Part shown: piece by piece, positions 1-15,000 of the stretch | Layout of the letters: every line of letters starts with the position of its first letter | How positions within the stretch are numbered: the stretch's first letter is position 1 | Assembly (NCBI RefSeq): GCF_030936135.1 | Contig: NC_082594.1 | Coordinates: forward strand, 125,154,668-125,218,667 | Reading direction: 5' to 3' | DNA: 64,000 nt | Source of the DNA: Gavia stellata | Taxonomy: Eukaryota; Chordata; Aves; Gaviiformes; Gaviidae | Program-made: the position numbers and the translations under genes | The notes under the pieces: generated by a model | What the model saw: only the letters and a program-made list of their open reading frames with translations | Told to the model about the DNA's origin: nothing | The model's database searches: none

Positions 1-3000
1 TTTACTCTTAAGCTGGTGCAGATGCTTTTTGCAGCATTCTTCTCTACATTGCTTCTTAGCCAACTGTGTCCTTTAGCTTCTGTGATAATTTTGGCTTGGT
101 AAGTGTCCTTCTTGTTCATCTTTGACTGCCTGTGGATCTACCTTCACTTCCACTGCATAGGCCACAGAGTCCTATATATGTTCTTACCTTTACTACCTTT
201 ACAGAGACCATATTGCCTTTTTCCTTGGTGATCTGACACCTTGTTGTTGCAACATAACAAGATGCTGGAGATAGATGGGAGAACAGACCATGTCAAATTA
301 TCCTACAGGACAGGTACCTTGCATCCTGTGAAATAGACTGTGCACATCCTTTGAGTCTCCTGACCACATGTCTTGAAGATGTGTTTTTGTAAAATTGCAT
401 TGTCACTGGTACCAAGAGCGAATGCCACAGCATGTCAGTTTAAAGAAATATCTCAGAAGATTAGCAGTAGATGCTGGGAGCTTTAATCTCAAGAATTATC
501 ATAGCATGGGAAATTCAATAGAATTTTTCAATAGCTTCCTAAGAGATGGCTGAGATGAGATGGCTGCTTTGTCCCTTCTAAAAGCCCTGTTTACCAAAGA
601 TTTTCAACTTAGTAGGCTGCAGTTCAGTGTAAGTCCCAATATCTGCCATAAAAATACAGTGTCAGCAATACCGATAGCTTTCTGCTGTAAAGAGAGACAT
701 ACTTAAAATATTGTAGAATGCTTTCTTGGTCATGTAGAGCACAGAGTTTTCTGCTGGTATCATTTTATGTGGTGAAAAAAGTCAGAGGACTAGTTCAAAC
801 TGAATCACAAGCATTTCTGCTGAGAAAGCAACAACTGACTCAGAGCCATTGAACAATGAGGTCTGGTTTGAAGAGCTAATGCAAGTTTATTTGCTCTGCA
901 ACAGAGCAAACCCTCAGTTCTGATTTTTTTGAAACATTCTTTCAATAGTTTAGCCTGGGTTTTGCATAACCTTTTCAGAATTAAGCACCCTACCAGACTG
1001 CTGCCAACAAAGGTTGCTTAATTCCTCAGTAAAGGGGGAGTCTTGTTATTTAAATAAAGTAGCTACTGTAACAGATTTGCAGATATGTTAAGAGTATTAC
1101 AGGATCTAGAGGTAGATTTAGGAAGAAAATACTGTAAAGCAGGAAAAAATTAAACAGTGTGCTTATTGAAACTTAAAAGACATTATGACATGTGATGTGA
1201 TTGCATCAGATAAGAGCAGGTGGAACTGTGTTACCTGTACATGCAATGTAATGCGTGTTGCAAAATGACACTTGACTATAGTTACACTTTCCTTTAAAAT
1301 ACGGTCGCCTTTTAAAACCTGACTGTCCACCGCCACCAATTACATTAGGGGAAGAAAACAGAAGCCACAGGCTTCTTCTGTCCCTTTTTATGGACTGCAA
1401 AACACTATACTATGTTTTCCTAAGCATCAGTAGATTACCCACAACCTGTTCTCTGAAACTGGACTGGTGAATTCATCTGCCCTACAGTCACTGTGATGGG
1501 ACAGCGGCTGCTGCATTTCCTGAGGAATCACAGCAACACAGATTATCTAGTCTAGTGCCTTCGTTGTGGTGATGGCATCACTTTACAACAGTCATTCTGG
1601 AAGAAATTTTCAGAGTCAACTCAGTTTCCATTCCTCATATGAACACAAGCTTTCATTCTGCTTTAGTCACCAAAATGGATGTACCTTGTAAGTGCTATGG
1701 TATTGCCTGGTCACTCCGAGTTCTTCCAAACCCAGGATTTTAGTAGTAGTGGAACAGATACTGTAGTTTCTCCAGCATCTCTCCGTCTTCAGACAGAAAG
1801 AAAGAGAGAGCCTAAAGGCCACAGTCACGCACAGAAGGTATTGACAGTTCTAACTTAGTCCTGAGGCAGCGGGAGGGGGAATCCTTGCTGCTGGCCCTTC
1901 TGCAGGGAGGGAGCTGCTTGATTTTTCCACCTGAACCTTTCAGGCTTGTATTCTCAAGGGTAGACAATTATATTTTGCCAGGGTATAAGTTACACCACAC
2001 CAAAGCAACCAGACACTCTTCTGCAAGGAGCGTAAGTAGGAACAGCTCCATAGTGCTTTCTCGTTGGTTTTCTTGTCTGCGGTCCGTAGTATGTTATAGC
2101 AGATTGGCTGCCTGTTGCTGCAGGGTAATGGCTGACTGTGCATGGTTTGAAACAAGGTGGCCGGCTCTTGTCCAGGCTTTGCATAAAAGCTTCACATGTG
2201 TCTGTGTGTTGAGCTAGTGATATATACACTGGAATTACACAACCGGTCTAAATTTTTTCAGCTTGTGAAAGTTCATCTGTCAGACCAGCCTCTTGAACAA
2301 GCACTCTGGGATTTTACTGGAAAAAATTACTTCAACAGAAACATTCTCTCAGCATACTCAAAAACCTGCATGCAAATTTGCTCCCTTTAGAGAATAAACA
2401 GGGGTGTTTTAGCAGACTCAGCTGCAGAGGTTTTATTGGCAGGTTATTAAAAGCTTCAATTTTTTTTATATGATTTCAAGAAAAAATTTAGACACTTACA
2501 GGAGACTGATAATACTAAAATACAGAGGAAGAAAGAGACACCGGACAAAATACACAAGCAAAAAACAGAGCTGGTTCTCCTCAGAGCTTGCTTTGGATAA
2601 ATTATTTCTGATCGCCATCAAAGCCCATGGATTTGCACAAATTTAAAGAGGCATCAGGTGATTTATTTACTGCATAAAGTGAATGCACAGAAATTCTTTC
2701 TGCCCCCCCAGATTCTTGGACAGTGTCCTGCCACTGGAAGTTACAAACCATCTAAGCATTGAAAAGTCCTTTTCACCCACCGACAATGCCACTGAATGGT
2801 CTTTTTTATGACTTTTGTGTGGGATGGTATCAAACTCTGGAATCAATCAATTTTTAACATGGTGCGATCTATCTATTTTTTTTCTACGAGGTATTTATTA
2901 TGCTAATTATATTCCTTTGGTACCTCAGCATCCCCATTATTTGACATTATGGACATCTGCCTGTGTATAAAAGTTTCGTAAACTACCCCTAACCTTGTAG

Positions 3001-6000
3001 ATACACATATAAATCATTAATCATTGTAAGAGAAATTCTGGTGTGTTTGAAGTCAATGGCAAAACTTCCCTTGACTTCAGCAAGGATCAGATTTCACTTC
3101 TCCCCTTGCAATGTGTCTAGCAGGTGCCATTGCCTTTAATGCCAACTGTCAGCAGGTGTCTTTGCTGGTAGTTCCAAATAACAGCATTTGCCTTATTATC
3201 CAGCATATTAAAAATGTATTTTCTGCTGGCTCACACTGAGCTTTCAGTCCAAGGTGGAGGTTGTGACATCTGCCTAAATGAGATTGCATGCTGCTGGAAT
3301 GAATTCCCAGCTCCGTTCCAGACTCTAGCTCTCTGTTCTTTAGTGGCTTTGGAGCTAATAGAATCATAAATCAAAGCTGATTTGTATTCTGTATGGCCAA
3401 AGAGTTGCAATAAAGCCTTAAGATGGGTGGACGTTCCAAAGCACCCTGCCAATTAGAAATATTGTTTACGCCGTTGAGCTTCACGTGGTGAACTGTTCAA
3501 TACTGTGTTGCATCCAGTAGGTTTCTATGCTGGCGTGTTGCAAATGTGAGCAAATCATCTGGGCATAGAAATAATATATTAACAAATATTTTGGACCTCT
3601 AGTGCAGCTTTCAACCCAAGAACTTTAAATAACTACACGTTAATTAAGCTCTTCCAGCTTCCACTATGAGGTAGGTAAATGTTAATATAATCGTTTTGCA
3701 GATGGAGAGACATTAGCCCAGAGCTGTTAAAAGACTTCTGTGGAAGGTGGATCCTTTATCTAACAAGACTGGTTTTCATGTGCTCTTAAGCTGCTGAAGA
3801 CAAGCTATGTATCTTTAGATGTTCTGCCCTATCTTTTTTTTCAGTCTCAGAATAGGATCTACCATGTAGGTGATACACAGACTCTTAAAACCATCACATT
3901 TCACATCCTCTGCTAGTGACGTTTATGTTAACTGAACTGGTGACCTTGCAAGAATTCATACATCTAATTAATGAGGATTTCATCTTTAGGAAAAAGCAAC
4001 CCACAGGGATATCTTTCTTCAGATAAGTGCTCATTTTAGAAGAATGAAAGATTCATTTTCTCTTGTAATTTTTAGGAGTCAAAGCACATGTAATTTTCCC
4101 CATCCTTTGTTAGAGTCATTCCATCATACTCAGAAATTTTATGGTTCTTTCCTCAGTAAAAATTCACCTGGAAATAATGATATAAAAATAGGATGTTAAT
4201 AGCTGTGGAATTCTGTTGCTAGTTTTGACCTCTAACACAGTTATATCTATCGGTCAGATTTGCAATTTGACCCATCATCTTGCATCAGACCTCATCCTAT
4301 TCAAGTCCAATTTAAAATTAAAATAACCACATCTTTTGGTTTACTGTTATCATAACCAAATATGGTATCTACTAAACCTGCCAGCTATCCTGCTAAGATT
4401 TGAAATGTCTTTTTAATGTTTGCCAGACCTAAAACTTATCCCAGTCAACCTTGTACTATTATTGCCTAAGAAATTAAAGGCATTAACCAGCTGCTGTGGA
4501 AGATAAGTCATTTTATATTTTCATTTGTATTCATCAGTTTTTGAGGGAAGAAAGGGATGGTATTTTTCCAGTTTCTAAAAGCCAAAGATTCTGTTTCACT
4601 CCGTGCTCCTATACAGATTTAGACTACCGCTTCTGAACATGGTATCTGAGGTCATCCCATATGAAATCAATAATAAAATTTAAGTCCCTAGGAATTCCCC
4701 ACCTCCCTATGACTTGGACACCAGTGAAGGTATTTAAGTCTGTTAAATTCTCAATAGTTTAAGACATGGAAACACGGGACAGATTTCTTTTCTATCACAT
4801 GTAACATCTAAATTATCTACAGGTAATAGTAGATCTGTCTTGGAAGTTACAACTGTATTGATCACTTTGACTGTGGTGTCACTCTGATGTCAGCTGGAAG
4901 AAAGGTGGAACTTACCTAGAAAATGGTTTTATAACTGACGTGGCATAAGATTTCATATGAATTCAGATTAAAATACCAGGGATAAAAGAAAGAGGGGTTA
5001 ACTCCTGGAGTTGTTCTCCCATATGCAAGCAAATTTGGGTTTAGTACTAATTGCAGTGTGAACTCCAGAACAGAGGTGTTCTATTGCCTCATTCAGATAG
5101 CTACAGTATGGAGAACGGTTTGGGTGTAGCCAATCCATCCCACTCTATCAAAATCCTTCTTGCCACCTCCAGAAAAGGCTGACATTAGACTCAATTCTAC
5201 ATTTATGAAAATGTAAAATGAAATCATTATGAACTTGTTCTTAATTAATCTAAAGTGATACATCTGATTTATACTTGAGAAGATTATTTCCAATCTGCTG
5301 GCCAGAATGTTGCCAGTGTCTTACAATCCATCTTTATTCAGGATCTGTACTTTCTGCACACCTTCGTAATTTCAGAAGTTTTAGGATTACGATTAGAACC
5401 AAAATTTTTCTGTCCAATTCAGAAGAGGTATCTTCCCTTAGAATTAGCATTAGTCCATCTTTTTATTCTTTATAGAATGGTCTCAGGAATCAAAGCCTGG
5501 ACTTCTGTGGCTTTTTATAGCTGAATTATTTCCAGAATCTCTGCTTAGTTATATTTCCATCCAAACGTTCTTTCTGTTTCTAGACTGTCTGTAGGACTTC
5601 AGCTAAGTCAAAGTACTTACTGTATTTTGCAGTGCTTGTGCTGTCTCTTACTGTATAAATTTGAGAAAATGTTGAAATGCTTCTTTTAAAGTAGTTAATG
5701 TTCTCATTTTTACCAGCCCATTTTATTAATTCAATGGCATTTTTAATGTTTATTTAATTACTCATGCATGACATCTGAGCATCATTTCTGACTTGTCACA
5801 TACCCCACCTTATAACTGCTGTCTCTTTAAAGCCTTTAATTTGCATAGCAGTACAGCTGGGAGTCTAGTACAGTCACATGTATGAACACACCACCTATAT
5901 AATCACGTCATCAAGTGATGAAATTTTAGAATAGAAATTCCAAGCATGGTAGAAACACAGTGTGTACTGTAAGTTTTAATTAGCTAATGACATTCTTAAA

Positions 6001-9000
6001 ATAAAAATAATTCAGTGGTTGGAAAAGTGCAGGCTATGCTTTTTGGGGTTAGGGAGGCAAGGGGCACGGGAACATGAGATCTGGTTGAGATCACAGGACA
6101 TATCCCAAGTGAAACACAGTTCAAGAGGTGGGATGTGTCATAATTTCTTCAACCACACAAGCAGTGTTTGTGCTGCTGGTCCTGGATAAGGCTTCATATT
6201 CCTGTAGAAAGGAAGGCTGACCCACTGACTAAGGCTGACCTCCTTCCTATACCCTGCATCTCTTACACACCTCCTGACCAACCCTGGGGAGAGGAATTAG
6301 CATCATTCCAACCACAAAATGGGAGCAGTACTTCTTCCCTACCTCACGAGGTACTGTGAAGATAGATATGTGAATATTTAGGTACTACTGTAATGATGAC
6401 CAAATAAGCCACTGGCATAAGCTTGTTGGGTACTATATTAGCATGGAGAGGAATTCTCCTGCTTGCCTGTAATGGGAAACTCCTAAAATCTTGCCTTAAA
6501 AGGAATGGACAACAAACAGCATGAATCCCTCAGGGGGATGAAGGGGAGGTCATACTTTACAGTCCGTAGAGCCATTTTACTTCCAAGGGTGGCATTTTGT
6601 ACGTATTCTCAGTACTCTTTGCTCTATGAACCTGAAAGCATTTTACTTTATGATGAAATATAAAAATATAACATTTCTACTTTTTGATTAATAATAGTAG
6701 ACCGTGTTCCTTTTCATTTCCTCATCCCAACCTGAGTAGAAATAACACAGCTGTTTGAGTATCTTTAATTGCTTTGATGTTACTTAAGAGAAAAAGTATG
6801 ATGAAAAAAACCAACCCCACGCTTTTCTGTAATTGATATTTTGCTCTCTGCTAAGTATGGGGGCATTTCCACCAGTTTAATTTAAGGCCCTGATTCAGCA
6901 AAGAAACTAATCATGTACATAACTCAATGTATAACATTTAATTACTCTCAAAAATAAATGAGATACGTGTTTAATTTATCAGCTCAGTGTGCTAGAGACT
7001 TGAATAGAAAAGTTTTGCCTTTTCTTTACGATGTGAGATTCTATAACGCTAACATAGAAACTGTTTGGCAATTTCATCTCCTGTAAGCTTCTTCCGTTTG
7101 CCAAAGATCAAAGATGTAGAGTGTCCAATATTCAGTTATCTGGGTATCAGCAATGGAGGATAGAATTTACTTTTGGTTTTTTGTTTGTTTCTGCCCATGC
7201 AGAGTATGCAGATGACAGTCAAGGTTGTCCTCTGCTCTGATATTTCATCATGATTATATTTATGGTGTTTAGAACAATTCTTTCAAATATATGATCCAGA
7301 AGTTAGCATAGTCCTTATGGGCATCACTTAGCTTTTTAAGGTAAATTACATAAAAGGATGTGGTGTGGTTCAGGGAGTTCAGCCAAACAAATAACCAAAG
7401 CAGCAATAATTGGCTGGTGCCAATCAGGGTAAGGAACACTGGTATAGGTATATACCTGTGGTAAATAGAGCACATTGGTCATTGCACACTATATTAGCAA
7501 GCTATGTGTTCTGACTTTTTATTAGATTATATAAAAAATGTGCATTTCACTTCATTTTTCCTTATAACATGAGACTAAGCTGATAAAAATTCCAGCATGC
7601 ATAAAGAATTGATTTGTTGAGATTGGCAGCAGTAAGGAACTAGAAAGTTCACTTTTCTATTGTTCTTGTTTTTTAAGAGGCATGCATAAATAACCTGACT
7701 AAAATTACACAATGCCCTTTATACCTACTGTTCCCTTTTACAGGTACCTCTCCCAGAAATAGCTAGTCTTGGCTGGAACTAGCAAATCTTTGTACGTATT
7801 AGCTAGAATGAGGACAAATTTCGAGACAGAAATTCAGTAGTCTTAACAGAGCTTAGATTTCATCATAAATTTGAAATTCTGTCCAAGTTCATGGTGTAGA
7901 AACACACCAGAGAGAAACACGCAGTGATACATAATTCTGTCCTGAAGGCCTGGCAAAATTTCTGTCTGGACCAATAATACCTCCCTATAATCTTCTTGGC
8001 ACTTGGAGGCCTACTCTTTAATTGCAGTTCAGCATGCTCCTACAAACCTTTTCTGGGGAGGTGGTTTTGTAGGAATTGCTTTGGCTGAAAAGCCTGAGAA
8101 GCTTATCACAGTTGTAAGCCACTATTAACAAGAAACACATCTTGTGATAGTTCCAGTATCACTAAAGAAATGGCCTGCCATTACCCAGTGCCTGTGTTTA
8201 CCTCAAGGCAAGTATCTCACTCATTGCTTGGCAAACAAAAACGAAATCACTGAATTTTCATGGACTAAACAAAGTGTAACAACTGAACCTATTTGCAAGC
8301 AACTTGCAGTCACACCCCAATAGCCTCCGATAGCCTAATCATAAAGAATCAAGTTACTGATGTTCGATGGATGATAGGAATTGTGTTTTATACCTATAGA
8401 AAAAGTCAAAAGTATTGCATAAATTAAAAAGGTAGAAAAATCCCTCAGGCATGATGAGGCAAATTAAAAAAGGAGAAACAAGAGAACTTGCTTTTATTGG
8501 CTTAAGGGAACACCTTTACAGTTAGATATTCAAAGCATTGTGCCGGTTCCTAATTATTTAGCCATGTATTTCTCTGAATAAAGTCCACAGGAATTGTCTG
8601 GTTAAGACCACCCATTTAGTTCTTAAATTTTCATCCTTAATCTTTCATGTTGCTTTTCCATAAATTGTCTGTTCACTTTCCATGTTTAAACTCTCCTACA
8701 CAGCATGAAAAAGTGTCATAAAACCAGCCCAGCATGGTATGCGCTGTGAACGGCTACTTTTGTTATCATAGGAGGAAGCGACAGATTTCGATGGGAAGTG
8801 GGTAGGAACAGGGCCCCTGCTAGGAGCTGGAAGAGCAAACAAACAGCGTTAAGCAGAGCTAATGCTTACCTATCTAATTCACTCTCATGATGAGAAACAC
8901 AGCTCAACTCCAACCCTGTAGAGTAATTGTACAGAGTTTACAGCGCACGTACAGGTAACTGAAGTTCTAGCTGGGGAAATACATGTCTCCACATGCACGC

Positions 9001-12000
9001 TCAAATCCCTCCCCACTTGAGTATTTGGCGGAACTGGAGCCTGGCAGGCTAACCTGTCTGTCAGGTCTGTATTGAAGCACCCGTTGTGCAGCCAGAGAAG
9101 TCTCATAGCGTGTTTTGACAGAGGTCCCTGCCTGCCTCCATCAGGTACCAAAAGGAGCACATCCTTTCCCAAGGCTTGAGGGTACTGACGAGCTCATGTA
9201 AGATGATTACCATCTTGTGACTTGAGCTCTCCGTTGGATACTAGGTCAAGAAGAGGGAATGAAAAATGAGAATACATAGGTCTTAGGAAACAGAATACCT
9301 AAGTCACCCAGCGGTGACCCAAATTACAGACAATATTACCTGATCACATCAGATGGAGTGATTAATGTTTCTTCTTAAGTCTAATAGCGAGTGGTAACCT
9401 ACTGAAAACGTACTGAGACCGACCCTACCTGTCCTCTAAATAGGAAGCAAGATAATGCTTCATATCCAGACTAAGTTAGCTACATGCACTGAAATAGTAA
9501 AGTACCTGTAAAAGGCGATCAGAGTGATTCTTTTCAAAGACAGAATATACAAGATTTTTTTTAGCAGCACAGAAATCTGATAAAGCTAGTGGGAGTACTA
9601 TCTGAATGATTCTGAATTTACTACACTGAAAAAAAGAAAAAAGGCAAGAGGATGTCATGACATCCCTTCCTTCTGTTTTTATTATCAGTCACTGGTAGAA
9701 ACTTGGCACACCATTTCCGAAGCAACTGTGACAAACTTTTTTTTCTTTTCTTTTTGTGAAGGAATATAAAAATGCTTTTACCTCAGTGTTGCTTAAAGTT
9801 TTGGTTATGATTCAAGCATCTCAAAATATTGAGAATAATTGCAACATTATGTGCTGCCAGCATTTGCAGTACAACACTCTTTGTGTTTTTCTCACACTTT
9901 ATTTGAAAAAGAACATTTTGCACCTCAATAGATAGTTGTGGGTTTGGATCATAAAGCACTATGGGTTTTGATCTGTTCTGATTCCTACCACTTGTGTCTC
10001 ATTTTTCTCATGGCTTAGAACAAAATATTAATGTGACTCATCTGTCATAAGTAATTTTCGTATCCTCTACCCTCTATTTTGGTGTGTGACTAGAGGAAAG
10101 CTGTAGTTATGTAAAAGTATTTGTCTATTTTGTATAAGGGAATCATAGGTACTTTAAGCAAAAAAAGAACAATGTCAGGAGAAAAGAGTGAATTATAAAT
10201 GAAAGCAACTTACATATATCGTAATTAAATGTAATAAATACTTTAAAACATGCTATTTCAATTTACTATTTCTTAGCTTTAAATATCACAGCTGTCTTCT
10301 CTGGAACATTGGAAAAGGAAATAATAAATGGGGAAAAAAAATGTAGAGTTTATGGACTGGCTTGTCGAAAGTGAGTCCCAAATTTGATACTGAAGCATTT
10401 ACAAGGACACTAATTATGCTTGGAAAGCTGGTATTTGAAATTGCAAATGTCAGTTCCAGGATGTCAGTGCTTTCTGGTACAGTTTAGGAAATCCTATGTG
10501 GTGCGCTACTTTCAAAAGAAGTAATTATGTGCACACATTCCTGTGACATTTCTCCAGACCGGCCTTCTATTCCACAGTAGTTCTTTCTCAGAAGATTTTT
10601 TAAAAATCACTAGAAAATAACACAAACAATGAGTACAGCAGTGATTTTGCTACAGAGGCATTTGCAGCAATTGACCACATTCCTCTTTTCTCCCTCAAAC
10701 AGCAGATTGAAATATTTTACTAAGTAGATCCAGTTCAATGCAAACCTCATTCCACAAAAGTCATTTGCATTTGGGCTGAACATTGAATCAGCAGGACTTA
10801 AGTATATGCTTAAAATAGAAGTTATATTTATACGACTACTTAAATTAACCAGGGGTCATGCTGTTTCTGTGTTAAGAGAGAGAATGCAGTGATTTTCTGC
10901 CTTTCTGCTTTTGCCTTTCTGCACTTGAATTGCAAACACAAAATGTTGGTTTCCACACCGGTTAATACCTGCAGGCAGCAGAGTGGGAGGGACAGGAGAG
11001 TGCATGCCACCTTACTATATTTGAAAATCTAGTACACAGAAAATAAATTCTTCCCTCTCCTTTCAGCTATAGCTTTGCACTAAGTAATTATTTAAAGCAG
11101 AGCAATGAAATGAAACTCTACCAATCAGGCAATCTAATGCTTAAGTTTCCTCTTAGGAATGGTTTCTCTCATTCTCCTCTCTTTCATATTCCCTCCCTCC
11201 CTTGCTTCTCCAGGAAGCCTTCTTGGGACTTATTTTCTCCATAACAAAAAAGACGGCCTTGTGTTCATGTTCCCCAACATTATGGCTTTAGACTTGAAAC
11301 TTCAGACTTGAAACTTCTCCAAATAGTCCTAATATAAATATCAGAATCTCCGCATGATTGAATAACATGGGAGACAGGGATAGTATCAGTAGGAAATCTT
11401 CCAGGAGATTATTTTTTCAGGTTAAAAAAAAAATATTGCACCATTATAGGTTTTCAGTTCTGAAAGTAGTTAAGTGGAAGAATGCACATGAAGTGATCAG
11501 TCTCAGGACACGAAGAGCTGGATAATAATAATAATATTAGATGAGTTTTAAAGAGAACAACATCTCAAGAGTGGTCAAGAGTTCCTCTCAGAAAAATCAG
11601 TGAGAGCCTGCTGAGTGATTTACTGGAGCCAGAATTTGGCTTTGTATTGGTTACACTGTGTAGCAAAACCAAACTCTCAGCACTGGCCAAGGGCATCCTT
11701 GGAGCAGGCAGGGCCGGCTGGGGTGGCGGTGGTGGTGTGGGATGGGGAAAGGCATGTGAGAGGGAAAGGTGGGGACTGTGGCAGTGATGTTGTGGGGGCT
11801 TTTTGAGGACCGAGGGGACTGTGTGTGGGGAGGCTGTGAGGTGACCGGGCACTTTTTCTGCTCCTACAGTTGTCTCTTCTCCTTGGGACCACTTCTTTTC
11901 CTTCCTCCCCCTCCTCCCCAGAGGCAGGACACTCAGAGACCTTCCCTTCACTTCCACAATCTCCACCATCACCATCTACACATTTTCTGTACCTTCTTGA

Positions 12001-15000
12001 TTGTCAAGGAGAGGTGGGTCCTGGTTTGGAAGGACAGGATCTAGGACAGGACCCGGGCAGAAAGCCAGAGAAATCCTGCTGGAGGTAGAAAGGGCAGATG
12101 TGATTGCTGCTGCTGCTGTACTGGGGCCCTCTGGTACACGCTGGCACTCCTTTACCCTCCCTCTAATCCCACAAAGGCAGTAACAGCAACATGGATGGTA
12201 CAAACAGGAGGCAGGAATGAGCTGTTTGGCTGAAATGCCTAATCCCTCTCTCTTCAGGCACAGGCAAAGTAGCTTGCCATCCCCTTCAGCCTGGCAGCTC
12301 TCCATTTTGCTAACTGTTCAAAGCTACTTCTGACTGTGTGACTCTCCTTCAGCCACACAAGAAGCTGAGCCAAAGCCCCAAACCTAAACACCTGCAAGCT
12401 GCAGAGAACTTTGTATCCAGAGCTGAACTGTGGAGCCCAGAGCCGTCTCTAAAAGTGATGAATGGGTGTAGATGTGTTCTGAATTATTGACTCATTGTTT
12501 GAAGGAGAAGGCCTGTTTGGCAGGATAAACAATAAAAAGCTACTCTTCATAAAACTACGAAGCAAATGGCAATGAGGTTGTACATAATGCATTGGCAATT
12601 ACTGCTCTCCAGGCTTTAGAGTCCTCTCAGGAAAGGTGCCAAATGCGCATTTCTTTGTACAGCTCAGATGAATTGGATGAAACCAGTTGCAAATAATCCA
12701 CAGTACTTGGGCATTCTCTCCTATCGGTTCCTCAGGTGGCAGTGCCATCTGCTAAACTGCACCACAAACAGAACAGGGGGTCCGCTTGTGAGAGACAGAG
12801 GGAGTCAAGAGAAAATCACCACGGATTATCTAGCAAAGCAAGGGCGGATCGGGGGCCAGTGCTAGATCTGGTATTGCCAGAGAACTGAGCTGGCGATTGT
12901 TACAGAGACTTTTTAAAAGAAATTTGACGCCAGAGGCCAGAAAGCTTTGTCATCACTAATCTAATCCCTAATCTAAACTAAAGGGCCTGGAAAGCAGCCA
13001 GTTACTTTCTGCGAGGGCTCTGGGCTTTGTGAGGAAGGCACCCACCTGGCTGCCGTCATGCGGCAGCTCTCAGAGCCTGTGCTGGGGCTGGGTGGGCAGC
13101 TGGAGCCACCTGAAACGGAGAAACAGACTCCAGCCAGCGACCAGAAGCTCAAGGGCTGGTTGGCAGCAGTGTACTCCAGAGGTGTACACCTGGGCTGATG
13201 TTTTGAGATCTCCTCTTGGCAGAAAATGCTCCTCTGTCTACCAGATTCAAGCTTCTTTTGTGAAAATGTACTGCTTTGACCAAAATTTAATTAATTCTTT
13301 TGTCAGATTTGAAAAAGAAAGACCTTACGATAGCCCAGGTGTAGCATTCAGATGAAAGAGGGGGTAGCAGGCACGTTTCAAATGGGCTGGAGTAAATCTA
13401 AGGTAAAACAGTCAAGCTACCCACAGGTTTCCCTTGTGAAATCAGTACTCCTTTTTGGCTGTCCTCCCTCTCCAAAGGCTTCCTCCCTCTAAGGTTAGCA
13501 TAGTCTGGCGGTGGCCGGGCCACCCAGGGCACAGCTCCCTGGGACCCACTGGGTCCTGGGGTACATGGCACTGCTGAAGCTCCGCTGTGCAGAGGTTAGG
13601 AGTCACTGCTCTAGAGTTTTCATTTTGCCCTGGCTGATAAAATGCTTAAAGTAAATGGAGAGATACCTTTGGGTGTGTTTGGCTCTCTGGAGTTACTCTG
13701 ACTGCTGGGAAACCAGTGGCTCTGGAGAGTAAAAACACAGGCAAGGAAGATCTTAGGCCAAATACCTCAATTTTCAACCATCAAGCCAATCAGCACATGA
13801 AAAGCATCACCCTGCTTATCAAAGAGCTGTTTTTCTAGTAGTCCGTGGGTTCATGCGGGATGGACACTGAGCAGCAAAAGGAGCGTGTTGTCAGCAGCTG
13901 AGGGCAGGGGCTATGCAGAGAGGTGCTGGGCCCTCCCTAGCTCTGATCCAGCAAAGCACTCAAGGATGTGCTCACGCTCCAGCTGGAGCACAGGTCTCCA
14001 GAATTCACCACCTAGGACTTTATCACACTGAACTCTAAATATCTCAATGGCAGCTGAGCCCACCAAATCACAGACACTCTTCCCAGGCATGTCAGGGGGA
14101 TTTGGGTCAGGCAAAGCACATATGACTTGGTAGCAGCTGCATGAGAGTGATTAGCCTATAAAATAGATAAGCATATTTTATATTTATATATGGCATTAGC
14201 ATTTCCTGTGGCTCCCCTTGTTAGCATCCTCACATTATGAGTGCAGTCACACTTGGGGCTTTGTATGGCGGTTCTGAACACATCGTATCAATCAAGCCTC
14301 TTGGGAACTAATGACTTTATGTCACACATTGCATGAAAGGGTGTGTATGTACATTTTCATGGGGGCAACACATGTGGAAAAACATGAGATTAAGTAAAAG
14401 GTTTTCAGCTGTCCTTCAAACTCATAATTTTATACCTAGTAATCTGAAAAAGCTATGCAGTGTCTCTGCAGAAGGGTGGGAACAAGGCTCAAGGCACTTT
14501 TCTTGAAATCCAAACCCATATTTTGATTTACAGTGTAATTATTACAGGATTGCCAACAAAAATACCAAACATTAGGAGTTTTAGTCCATATTCAAACTGC
14601 TACATCAGTTTTCACAAGCATTGAGTAACTAAAAAGCCTACTCAAAGTGAATGAGTTGCCAGGTTTTCATACTTCTGAACAGTAGACCTTGAATAAGAAG
14701 CCTGAACATGGAGTTAAAAGACTATGTTAAGCCACTATGTTTGAAAATCTTGGCCAATATTCCTTAATATTTCTGCAAAAAAGGATAGTGTGTTCATACA
14801 TTTCTTATAAGCTTTCTTTTCCCCCTAGGGAGCAACTTAAAATCAACAAAATAACAACGGGCCTAACACAATCAGGAAATCTAGGTCTCTTAAAGTGAAA
14901 AGCAAACAACCTGTCCTTCATCTGCCCTTTCCCGAAATCTAAATGTAAGTATACCCAGCTTTGAAATCCTAAATGAGTTATACATAATGCCAAAAACAAA

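Noticed and set aside
11565..12305. Pro/Ser-rich open frames of about 100-136 codons
   Set aside because: These are low-complexity frames on both strands of a purine/pyrimidine-biased segment. There is no family resemblance.
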